64,000 nt of DNA from DASYPQ01 sp041488095. GTDB lineage: Bacteria > Planctomycetota > UBA1135 > GCA-002686595. The position numbers and the translations under genes are program-made. The notes under the pieces are model-generated. The model was not told the DNA's origin and did no database searches. It saw only the letters and a list, made by a program, of their open reading frames with translations. The stretch lies in contig JBGPOP010000021.1 of the NCBI GenBank assembly GCA_041488095.1, forward strand, positions 1-64,000, given 5' to 3'. This document shows positions 15,957-23,740 of the stretch, one piece after another; within the stretch, counting starts at the first letter, position 1; the number at the start of each line of letters is the position of its first letter.

Positions 15957-16790
15957 ATGGCCGAGCAAACCAACAAGACGGCGAAGAAGACGAGACGAGT
16001 CGGTAGGAGCCCCGCATACCCGGCGCTCGACCTCAAGGCCGCGCTGGAGAAGGCCGAGGTTCTCTACGAGGCCGAGATGCGGCACGCGGCAAGCTTCCCC
16101 ACGATCATCCAGCATTGGGGATACAGCAAGGAGAGCGGCCCAGGCCGCCTGGCGTTCGCGGCGCTCAAGAAATTCGGCCTTATCGAACTCATTGGAGCCG
16201 GGAAAGGGGATGCCCGCAGCGCGCGCATTTCCGACAGCGCCGTGAAGCTCATCCTCGACAAGCGCCCGGACTCGGAGGGGCGGTTGCATGAATTGCAAGC
16301 TGCGGCCCTTCGGCCAACGGCCCACCGAACGTGGTGGGACAAGTACGGCGGGACCCTGCCGTCGGACGCGAATCTCACTTACCAGCTCCGGCTCGTTGGC
16401 TTCACGGAGGCCGGAGCCCGGGACTTCCTGGCTGAGTTTAGGAGTACCCTAGCCTTTGCGCGGGTGGACGCTTCGACTAAGATAGAGGGCGCTCGGGCCG
16501 ATGACAATGCGGACCAGGACGCCGCAGCGGAGGACCCCATGATCCCCACCCCTACAGAATCGACACTCGCTCCTGCGGGCGCACAACGGACTGTGGGTAC
16601 ACCAGAGTCCAAGCCTTCGGCAACGGGCCCAATCAATCTCGCTGGCCCGCATGTCCAGTTCACGCTGGCGGGCGACAACCTCCTGGAGGTCAGCCTTCGG
16701 AGCCGGGTCTCCCGCAAGGAATTCGAGAGGATCCAAAAGATCATCGAACTTGCCGAGGACTCATTCGTCGAGCCCGACGGTCCCGCGTGA
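15957..16790 (+). CDS. conserved protein of unknown function with winged-helix-like N-terminus
   Basis: A 277-residue protein whose start is fixed by GGAGG 5 nt before the ATG. After a basic tail, residues 15-165 (GRSPAYPALDLKAALEKAEVLYEAE...WGYSKESGPGRLAFAALKKFGLIE..., then WWDKYGGTLPSDANLTYQL) match a family I have seen annotated only as conserved hypothetical in proteobacteria and mobile elements. It has the look of a winged helix: a helix-turn-helix followed by a G/K wing. Residues 170-225 are a Pro/Ala/Glu linker. Residues 226-272 form a short separate domain. Its stop overlaps the next gene by 4 nt. A transcription or replication role is a guess. Confidence 0.75.
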   Translation: MAEQTNKTAKKTRRVGRSPAYPALDLKAALEKAEVLYEAEMRHAASFPTIIQHWGYSKESGPGRLAFAALKKFGLIELIGAGKGDARSARISDSAVKLILDKRPDSEGRLHELQAAALRPTAHRTWWDKYGGTLPSDANLTYQLRLVGFTEAGARDFLAEFRSTLAFARVDASTKIEGARADDNADQDAAAEDPMIPTPTESTLAPAGAQRTVGTPESKPSATGPINLAGPHVQFTLAGDNLLEVSLRSRVSRKEFERIQKIIELAEDSFVEPDGPA

Positions 16791-17089
16791 AAGGAGACCT
16801 ACAGGCGGCGGTGAAGCGTCTCCACGGCTGCGAGGCAACGTGGATGCGTAGCATCAGCGTGATCGATCTCTTGGAGGGGAAGCCGGTGTGGTCCGGCACG
16901 GTGGAGTTGTTCGCGCTCCACGGCCATGCCAAGGCGGACCGTTGCTATGCGTGGTCCGAGCCTGTCGCCGGGTCGGACCGACGGCGCTTCTTCGCCGTCC
17001 TCCATGCCGGTGAGATCACGGACGCGACAGACGCGGTTCGAGCGTCGATCCTCCAGGATCACCGCGACGCTACAGGGACCTCTGGCTAG
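16787..17089 (+). CDS. small conserved protein of unknown function, coupled to the preceding gene
   Basis: A 100-residue protein with a GTG start inside the previous stop (GTGA), so the two are translated together. The middle part (WSGTVELFALHGHAKADRCYAWSEP...RRFFAVLHAGEITDATDAVRASI) is a compact alpha/beta pattern that I recognise as a recurrent conserved hypothetical found after the same upstream partner in other genomes. No catalytic motif, signal peptide or membrane segment is visible. The constant pairing suggests a two-protein complex or a regulator and partner. Confidence 0.65.
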   Translation: MKGDLQAAVKRLHGCEATWMRSISVIDLLEGKPVWSGTVELFALHGHAKADRCYAWSEPVAGSDRRRFFAVLHAGEITDATDAVRASILQDHRDATGTSG

Positions 17090-17460
17090 GAGCGTCCCGG
17101 GGAATTCGGACAGCGCCCACGGACTCAGGGTGTGTAGGCTCCAGATTCCGCCCCCGGTTTCGGCGGATTCCTCTCCAAGATCCGCACAACCCTATCTGAG
17201 CCCGCCTCCATGCCCTGAGCTCGAGAGCGCTGTGCCCGGACCAGCCCGCATCTCCACGCAGTGAGACTGCGGGCGCCCTTAAGAGACTGACGCAGCATCG
17301 CTCCTGTTTCCCGCGCGGCAGCCTGGCCTCGCCTACCCACCCTGCGCGCGAGAGCTCAGCACTCCGGCGTAGATCCACTTTTCGGCCAAGCGGTTACTCC
17401 TCATCCACCTGCGTTTCGCGTCTCACTCGCGGTCGCGCGGGGATCCGTGCGGGAGGCGCC
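17090..17460. other. intergenic stretch without recognisable features
   Basis: About 370 bases between the accessory operon and the cytochrome remnant. I see no gene, tRNA, strong hairpin or convincing promoter. It probably marks the edge of the accessory region. Confidence 0.4.
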
Positions 17461-17970
17461 ATGTTCCGATTTTCGAGGGCCACGTCCCTCAGGAACACGA
17501 CCTGCGCGGCGCCGCTCCTCGCGGACTTTTCGCCGCTCGCGATCTGGAGAGAGCAGCCGGCCGTCGCGACATCGGACGCTGCGGCTACCGTCACCGGCTG
17601 GATGCCCAAACCCACTGCGAATCTCGCGCGCGGCGCTGGGCTCTTCGCGCAGCAGTGCGCCGTGTGCCAGAGCGCGAAGGGCTCCGGCGACGGGCCGAGC
17701 GCGCACCCTCAGCGCCCGACACGCGCTCCGATGCGCAAGCCGCAGTGTCTGTCGCACTCGATCGACGTGCTGCGCTGCGACTCCATCTTCGTACGGCGGC
17801 ACGTGTCCCTGAAGTTCGGAGAGGTGACGCGGGCACCCTCGATGCAGGCGGGCACCTTCGAACCAGCGCGGAAGCTGCGGGAGATCTTCAGTTGGGTGCC
17901 GAGATCGTCCGGGCAGCCGTGCTCGGCGGACTTCAGGTCGCAGCCGCCGAGGAAGGTCGGTGGGTCATGA
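17461..17970 (+). pseudogene. decayed cytochrome c-like gene
   Basis: The frame contains ARGAGLFAQQCAVCQSAKGSGDGPS, split here for length, the haem-binding start of a class I cytochrome c. The motif at 17656-17670 is CAVCQ, so the axial His of CxxCH has become Gln. After GPSAH the reading loses any cytochrome likeness and no axial Met region can be found in this frame. There is no signal peptide at the start. A gene fragment with a lost ligand and probable frameshift is the simplest reading. It ends overlapping the start of the membrane protein gene. Confidence 0.45.
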
Positions 17971-20015
17971 TCGCGTCTGGCAACCCACACCTACTGCAAC
18001 ATGCTCCTGGGCAACCTGCACCCACGCAATCTGATCCCACGCAACCTGCACCCGCGCAACATGCACTTCCCGTCGGCTGGCTTCGCGCAGGGTTTGTCGC
18101 GCTCGCGCTCCTCGCGATCTCGGCCGAGTTGGCGACCCGAGGCGCGCACCCTTCCTGGCGCAACGCTCTCGCTGATGTTGCGCTCGCGGCGATCGTCTTC
18201 TCCGCAATCTTCCTCCGCGGCCGCGCTCTCGACCTCCCGTTTCCGCGCTGGCGCGCGTTCGCCTTCGTGCTGCCCGCCGCAATCGCCGTCCTCGCGGCCT
18301 GGCCGACGCTCGGGCTCCCCTACCTGTCCGACGATTGGAGCTACCTGGCGATCCTCGGCGACGGTTCCGAGCCCCTGCACATCCTGGTCTCTCCGCACCT
18401 CTTCCTCCGCCCGGTCGGCTGGGCCCTGTGGTGGTGCTTTGCCCATCTCGCCCCCCTGGATGGGACTCTCGCACACGCCACCTGCGTGGCGCTCTTCGCA
18501 ATCGACGCTGCGCTCGTCGTTCCTGCGCTTCGCCGGTGCGGCGCGCCGCGCGGAATCGCCTTGGCGGCCGCGGTCTGCTTTGCGGTGAGCCCCGCCGCGC
18601 TGGGCACGGTCGCCTGGTCCTCGAATCTGTTCTCGCTCCTCTCGGCTGGTTTCTCCCTCGCGGCAATCGCGTGGCTGCCGTTCCGCCGCGCAACGGCCGC
18701 ATCGATCGCGCGAACCTTCGCTCTGGCAGCATTCGCATTCCTCTCGAAGGAAGACTCCTACTTGCTGCCCGTCCTGCTTGTCGCGGTGGGAGCGCAGTTC
18801 CAGGCGCGCAAGTGGCGGAGCGGTCTCCGACTCGCCGCGCATGGAGCGGCCGCGCTGATCGTCATCCTTGCACTCCGTTCTCTCGTCTTCGGGGGCATAG
18901 GTGGGTATCACCTCGAGTCCGGACGGCCAATCGCCGTCTACGGCTGGCTTCCCGGCGCTCTCGAGACGGCCAGGACCGAGTTCCCGACGTCGTACTTCCA
19001 GCCCTTCCTCCGATGGGGCGAGTCCAGCCGCTCCGCGTCGCTGATCGCTTTGATTCCACTCGCGCTCCTGGGTCTCGGCGGTGCCAGCGCCGCGGCCCGG
19101 AACGGCATGCCCCGCGGACTCGCGATCACGCTCACGGCGCTCGTGCCCACCCTCTCCATTCTCCCCGTGGGCCCGCTCCTCCCGAACGTGCGGATGCTCT
19201 TCACGCCTTCGATCGGTCTCGCCTGGATCGCCGCCTCGCTGATCGCATGGTTTCCGCTCGGGCGAATCGGCCGATTCGCTGCGCTCGCGCTCTTCGTCGC
19301 CATGTCCTTCGTGGTCGGGCGCCGGAACTTCACGGCGTGGGAGGAGGCGGGCCGGCTGTTCCGCTCAGGGACAGCCGCCGCGGCGCCTCTCGTCGCCGCG
19401 TCTCCTCCCCATGCGAGCCTGCTGATCCAAGGACTTCCCGAAGTCACCCACGGTGCGCCCTGTTTTCTGAACGCCCCCAGCTTTGCCATCCCGCGCGTCG
19501 CGGGTCGCCGGGATGTCCACGTGCTGGCTCCGCTCCGGGTCCACGCCGACCTCGATCGCGTGATCGAGGTCGACGCCTGGGCGGGCACGGCTCGAGACAT
19601 CACGCGGGCTGAGCCCGAGGACCAACTCGCGTCTGGGAATACGATGCTCTTCGATTTCCGGACCTCCGTCGCGCGGGACCGCTGCCGTGTGTTCGGCTTT
19701 CAGGCCAACGTCCTCGAGGACAGCTGGGAGCTGTCCTCGAACGGCGACGCTTCGACCGTGCGACTCCCGACCCTCGGGGTGCTCTCCCTGAAGCAGGTCG
19801 TCATCCGGGTCGACGCCTCGGCGACGCTTGGCGGCCACCCGATCGCCCGTACCCTCTTCGTCACCTATGAGAGTGGAAAGGGCCTCGCGCGTCGTCTCGT
19901 CGTGCTCGGCGAGCCGGTCGTCCTTCCCCGCCTTGCCCGCACGTTGCGCGTCGAGATCGTGGCGCCCATGGGCACGCTCATGCGACTGCGCGAGCTCACG
20001 ATCGAAGCGAGGTGA
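17967..20015 (+). CDS. multi-pass membrane protein, GT-C glycosyltransferase-like
   Basis: A 682-residue protein. Residues about 10-35 are pentapeptide repeats (QxxPx) from a 15-bp tandem DNA repeat. About 11-13 hydrophobic segments follow over residues 38-460. A DDW motif (Asp122, Asp123) sits in the first loop outside the membrane, and KED lies near residue 270. This arrangement is typical of GT-C enzymes, which use lipid-linked sugars on the periplasmic side. Residues 470-682 form a soluble domain of beta character. No family assignment is certain. The ATG at 17967 is the first that includes the repeats. Confidence 0.6.
   Translation: MIASGNPHLLQHAPGQPAPTQSDPTQPAPAQHALPVGWLRAGFVALALLAISAELATRGAHPSWRNALADVALAAIVFSAIFLRGRALDLPFPRWRAFAFVLPAAIAVLAAWPTLGLPYLSDDWSYLAILGDGSEPLHILVSPHLFLRPVGWALWWCFAHLAPLDGTLAHATCVALFAIDAALVVPALRRCGAPRGIALAAAVCFAVSPAALGTVAWSSNLFSLLSAGFSLAAIAWLPFRRATAASIARTFALAAFAFLSKEDSYLLPVLLVAVGAQFQARKWRSGLRLAAHGAAALIVILALRSLVFGGIGGYHLESGRPIAVYGWLPGALETARTEFPTSYFQPFLRWGESSRSASLIALIPLALLGLGGASAAARNGMPRGLAITLTALVPTLSILPVGPLLPNVRMLFTPSIGLAWIAASLIAWFPLGRIGRFAALALFVAMSFVVGRRNFTAWEEAGRLFRSGTAAAAPLVAASPPHASLLIQGLPEVTHGAPCFLNAPSFAIPRVAGRRDVHVLAPLRVHADLDRVIEVDAWAGTARDITRAEPEDQLASGNTMLFDFRTSVARDRCRVFGFQANVLEDSWELSSNGDASTVRLPTLGVLSLKQVVIRVDASATLGGHPIARTLFVTYESGKGLARRLVVLGEPVVLPRLARTLRVEIVAPMGTLMRLRELTIEAR
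17996..18070. repeat. five tandem 15-bp repeats inside the membrane protein gene
   Basis: Five units begin GCAAC or GCAAT, e.g. GCAACCTGCACCCAC at 18011-18025, with 1-6 differences between units. They keep the frame and encode QHAPG QPAPT QSDPT QPAPA QHALP. Slipped-strand changes in copy number would lengthen the cytoplasmic tail by five residues without breaking the frame. Confidence 0.85.
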
Positions 20016-20102
20016 GGGACAGGATCCGGCCGCCGAGCGGGACTGGACTCCCCTTCTCATGCTGGATTCCGCCCATCGCGACTGCATTCCGCTATCGTCT
20101 CG

Positions 20103-22154
20103 ATGTCGATGATCCCTCCGTCACCCCGAGCTCCGAGCCGACCGCCTTTCGCCGTGGGTGGGGCCACGGCGTTCCTCCTGTCTCTCTCCTTGCCCTGTGC
20201 GGTCGTCGCGCAGGACACCTCGAAGCAGGGCCTGTCGCCGTCCTTCGGCGGCTTCCTCGCCGAGATCCGCAACCTCTCTGAGCCCGCCTCCCTCTCGATC
20301 GCCCCGAACGACGATCTCATCGTCCTCGAGTCCCTCCCCTCCCGCATCCGCGTCTTCGACCCCACCGGCAAGGACCTCCGCTCCTTCGGCACCCGCGGCT
20401 CCGCCCCCGGCGAGCTCCTCGAGCCCCAAGGCCTCGCCCTCGCCCCCGACGGCGAGATCTACGTCTCCGACACCGGCAACGACCGCATCCAGGTCTTCTC
20501 CCCCGACGGGACCTTCCTGCGCAACTTCGGCATCCGCGGCACCGGCCCCTCCGAGTTCAACCAACCCCTCGGCCTCGCCGTCGACGCGCAGCGCGTCTGG
20601 GTCGCCGACTCCCGCAACCACCGCGTCCAGATCTTCCTCCGCAACGGCCGCTACGCGAACGAGCTCGGTCACTTCGGCCACGACGACGGCGAGCTCGACC
20701 ACCCCTCCGACATCGCCGTCGACGCCGACTGGAACGTCTACGTCGCCGACGTCGACAACCAGCGCATCGCCGTCTTCGATCGCCGCGGCACCTTCGTGAG
20801 GAGCTTCGGCGGCTTCGGCCCCTACTCCGGCCTCTTCATGACGCCCTCGGGCATCCGCTACCACGCCGGCGACCTCTACGTCGCCGACCGCGACAACCAC
20901 CGCATCCAGGTCTACGACACGAAGGGCGAGCTCCTCCACGAATGGGGCGTCCATGCCCTGAGGCCGCGCGAGGGCAACGGCAAGCTCCACTATCCGAACC
21001 AGGTCGCGATCGCGCCCTCCGGCCGCTTCGCCGCCGTCGTCGAAGCCTTCGAGAACCGCCTCCAGCTCTTCGGCCCCGAGACCGAGGAGAGCGCGATCCT
21101 CCAGAGATCCCAGGAGAAGTCCACCGGCTCCCACTTCGGCGCCGCGCTCGACTGCGCCGGCCCGACCCTGGCGCTCCTCGAGCCCTCCGCACCGGCGCTC
21201 CTCGTGTGGGACCTCTCGCACGGCGAGCCGGTCGAGATCTCGCGCTTCGGGAGCTTCGGCCCCAAGCCCGCGCAGCTCGTCCGGCCCACCGGCATCGCGC
21301 TCGACCGCGACGCCGCTCGCGCGTACGTCTCCGACCCCGGACTCGCGCGACTCTCCATCTACCGCGTCGCGCGGCCTTCGGAGCCCGAGCTGAACTACAT
21401 TCCCGAGCTCGTGCGATTCGTCAAGTCGCTCGACTTCCGCGCCCTGTGGGAGGGCGAGAAGGAGACCTTGCCCGGGCCCGTGGATCACGGCGCGACCGAG
21501 CGTGCACCGTGGCCCATCGAGCCGGGAGCGCTCGAGAGCGACGCGCGCGGGAACCTGTGGATCATCGACGCAGCCAACGCGCGCATCGTCGAGCTGGACG
21601 CCCGACTCACCATCCTGCGCGCGTTCGGCGGCGGAAGACCCCCGGGGACGCCCGACTCGGCGCTCGTCGCTGGAGATCGAGGAGACGCGGCGCCGGGTAA
21701 GGCCGATGCCCGACTCCTGCGCCCCACCGATCTCGCCCTCTCGCCCTCCGGCGAGATCCTCTACGTCGTCGACGCCGCCGACTGCCGCGTCAAGGCCTTC
21801 TCCTCGTCCGGCGAGCCGCTCTTCACCTTCGGCCGCCGCGGCGAGGGGCCGACCGATTTCGTCCGCCCCTTCGGCATCGCCACGGGCCCCGACGCGAGCG
21901 TCTACGTCACCGACGAGGGCGGCGACAAGATCGTCCAGTTCGACGCCGTCGGCCGTCCGCTGAAGGCCTTCGGCCGCGAGGGCCTCGGCCGCGTCGAATT
22001 CTTCAAGCCCAAGGGGATCGCCGTCGACGCGCGCGGGCGGCTCGTCGTCGTCGACTGGGGCAACCACCGCGGGCAGGTCCTCACGCCCGAGGGCGAGTTC
22101 GTCGACGCCTTCGGCTCGCGGCTCTTCATCCAGCCGGCGCTCAAGAAGCCCTGA
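20103..22154 (+). CDS. secreted NHL-repeat beta-propeller protein
   Basis: A 683-residue protein with a signal peptide (residues about 15-37, ending AVVAQ). At least eight NHL repeats follow, with the typical PxGLAxxxDGxxYVxDxxNxRIQVF pattern, e.g. PQGLALAPDGEIYVSDTGNDRIQVF, split across residues 102-127. The repeats fall in two groups (residues 45-330 and 470-675), so two six-bladed propellers are likely. No enzyme domain is joined to it. Such proteins act as periplasmic binding scaffolds. A -10-like TATCGT at 20093-20098 lies just before the first ATG, and the ATG at 20109 is a possible leaderless start. Confidence 0.85.
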   Translation: MSMIPPSPRAPSRPPFAVGGATAFLLSLSLPCAVVAQDTSKQGLSPSFGGFLAEIRNLSEPASLSIAPNDDLIVLESLPSRIRVFDPTGKDLRSFGTRGSAPGELLEPQGLALAPDGEIYVSDTGNDRIQVFSPDGTFLRNFGIRGTGPSEFNQPLGLAVDAQRVWVADSRNHRVQIFLRNGRYANELGHFGHDDGELDHPSDIAVDADWNVYVADVDNQRIAVFDRRGTFVRSFGGFGPYSGLFMTPSGIRYHAGDLYVADRDNHRIQVYDTKGELLHEWGVHALRPREGNGKLHYPNQVAIAPSGRFAAVVEAFENRLQLFGPETEESAILQRSQEKSTGSHFGAALDCAGPTLALLEPSAPALLVWDLSHGEPVEISRFGSFGPKPAQLVRPTGIALDRDAARAYVSDPGLARLSIYRVARPSEPELNYIPELVRFVKSLDFRALWEGEKETLPGPVDHGATERAPWPIEPGALESDARGNLWIIDAANARIVELDARLTILRAFGGGRPPGTPDSALVAGDRGDAAPGKADARLLRPTDLALSPSGEILYVVDAADCRVKAFSSSGEPLFTFGRRGEGPTDFVRPFGIATGPDASVYVTDEGGDKIVQFDAVGRPLKAFGREGLGRVEFFKPKGIAVDARGRLVVVDWGNHRGQVLTPEGEFVDAFGSRLFIQPALKKP

Positions 22155-22301
22155 GGCTGCGCCGCCCGGACAACCGACCCTCGAGAACGCGGAAACCGCG
22201 CTCCGTTATGCTGAAATGTCGCGCAACTCCGGCGTAGGGAGCGCCCTTCCCGGCCGGGCCTCAGGCCCCGCCCCGATCCTCCCCCACCCGAAGGACAGCC
22301 C

Positions 22302-23237
22302 ATGTACAAGGTCATCGGATCCGACAACCGCGAGTACGGCCCGGCGAACGAGGAGGCGGTTCGCCGGTGGATCGCCGAGGGCCGCGCGAACGCCGCGACC
22401 CAGGCGCAGAAGGAGGGTGAGACCGGCTGGCGGCCCCTCTCGACCTTCGCGGAGTTCGCCGGCGCGCTCGCGGCGGGAGCTGCGCCGCCGCTGGCAGCCG
22501 GGGCGACGGGGGCAGCCGCGGTGGCGACCGGGGTTGCGGGCGCAACCTGGTCTTCCGGAGCCGCCGGTCTCGCGATCGACGCCAACGCTCTCGCGACCGA
22601 GCTCTGCGCGCGCGACTTCCAGCTCGACATCGGCGGCTGCGTGCAGAGGAGCTGGGACCTGATCCAGAAGCACTTCTGGCTCGTGATCGCCGCGTGGGCA
22701 GTTTCCTTCCTCGTGGCGTGCGGAATCTTTGTGATCCCTTACGTCGGTCCATCTGCATTCCTCGTCCTCGGCGCGGTGCTCCTCGGCGGCCTGCACTGGT
22801 TCTTCCTGCGCCTCCAGCGCGGCGAGCCGGCCTCCGTCGCCGACGTCTTCGCCGGGTTCGGGAAAGCGATCGGCCCGCTGATCCTGTGCGGGATCGTGTC
22901 GAGCCTCCTGACCGGTGTCGGCCTGGTCCTGTGCCTCGTCCCGGGCATCTATCTCGCGGTCTGCTGGCACTTCGCCGCGCTCCTGATCCTCGACAAGAGG
23001 CTCGAGTTCTGGGCTGCGATGGAGCTCTCGCGCAAGGTCGTGACGCGCCACTGGTGGGGCGTTTTCGGCTTGATGCTCGTCGCGATCCTCCTCTGGATCG
23101 GCGGGCTGCTCGCCTGCTGCATCGGCATCTTCATCACCGCCCCGATCGCGACGGGCGCGATCGTGCAGGCCTACCGCGGGCTCTTCGACCAGCCGAGCCC
23201 CCAACCGGCCTCCCAGCCCGGAGTGGCTGCGGCGTGA
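22302..23237 (+). CDS. membrane protein with N-terminal GYF_2-like domain
   Basis: A 311-residue protein. Residues 1-50 (YKVIGSDNREYGP...RRWIAEGRANAATQ...GWRPLSTF) match the GYF_2/DUF4339 domain, a small binding module at the cytoplasmic end of many bacterial membrane proteins. An Ala/Gly-rich linker follows. Residues 115-305 have about five hydrophobic segments in a DUF975-like arrangement (KHFWLVIAAWAVSFL, ILCGIVSSLLTGVGLVLCLVPGIYLAV). Role unknown. Its stop overlaps the lipoprotein gene start (GTGA), so it is linked to the MauG unit. Confidence 0.75.
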   Translation: MYKVIGSDNREYGPANEEAVRRWIAEGRANAATQAQKEGETGWRPLSTFAEFAGALAAGAAPPLAAGATGAAAVATGVAGATWSSGAAGLAIDANALATELCARDFQLDIGGCVQRSWDLIQKHFWLVIAAWAVSFLVACGIFVIPYVGPSAFLVLGAVLLGGLHWFFLRLQRGEPASVADVFAGFGKAIGPLILCGIVSSLLTGVGLVLCLVPGIYLAVCWHFAALLILDKRLEFWAAMELSRKVVTRHWWGVFGLMLVAILLWIGGLLACCIGIFITAPIATGAIVQAYRGLFDQPSPQPASQPGVAAA

Positions 23238-23740
23238 CGGCATCTCCCGCCCACTCGATCCTCGGCCTTGCGCTCGCGATCTCGCTGAGCGCGGGATGCA
23301 GCGCTCCCGGTGCTTCCGGGGCGCATCGTGCCAACGGCCGAGTGGAGCCTCGGCCTCCCCGAGAGGAGATCGACGATCCGACGGCACCCAAGCCCTGGGA
23401 CGGCGGCGCCGAGATCGCGAGCAACGACGGCGCCTGGCGCGTCGTCTACAAGGTCGGCAAGAGCCCGATCCCGCGCGGCGAGACCTTCTCGATCGACGCG
23501 TGGGTCTTCGCCGCGGACGCGCCGGACAAGCCGCGAGCGGACGTCTCGCTCGCGGTCGACGCCGCGATGCCGCAGCACGGGCACGGGATGAACCGCGTGC
23601 CGCGGATCGAGTCGCTCGGGGGCGGGCGATTCCGGATCGACGGCCTCCTCTTCCACATGCCGGGCAAGTGGGAGCTCTACTTCGACGTCGGGCGCGGGGC
23701 GCTGACCGAGCGCGCGCAGGCGGACGTCGAGATCCTATGA
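23234..23740 (+). CDS. YtkA-like lipoprotein
   Basis: A 168-residue protein with a GTG start overlapping the previous stop. Residues 1-21 form a lipoprotein signal (lipobox SAGC). Residues about 75-165 have the YtkA/FixH-like beta sandwich: SLAVDAAMPQHGHGMNRVP, then GRFRIDGLLFHMPGKWELYF. The MPxHGHGM and HMPG motifs carry the His and Met residues that could bind copper. These proteins often sit next to MauG/CcpA-type dihaem proteins, as here. A role in metal supply or redox maturation is inference. Confidence 0.8.
   Translation: MTASPAHSILGLALAISLSAGCSAPGASGAHRANGRVEPRPPREEIDDPTAPKPWDGGAEIASNDGAWRVVYKVGKSPIPRGETFSIDAWVFAADAPDKPRADVSLAVDAAMPQHGHGMNRVPRIESLGGGRFRIDGLLFHMPGKWELYFDVGRGALTERAQADVEIL

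Noticed and set aside
10119..17460. Direct repeat of the tRNA-Gly 3' end as the other attachment site
   Set aside because: I compared the 3' half with sequences at 15.6-17.5 kb; only the general T-loop similarity of the other tRNA-like sequences is present, no true repeat. No integrase gene is visible.
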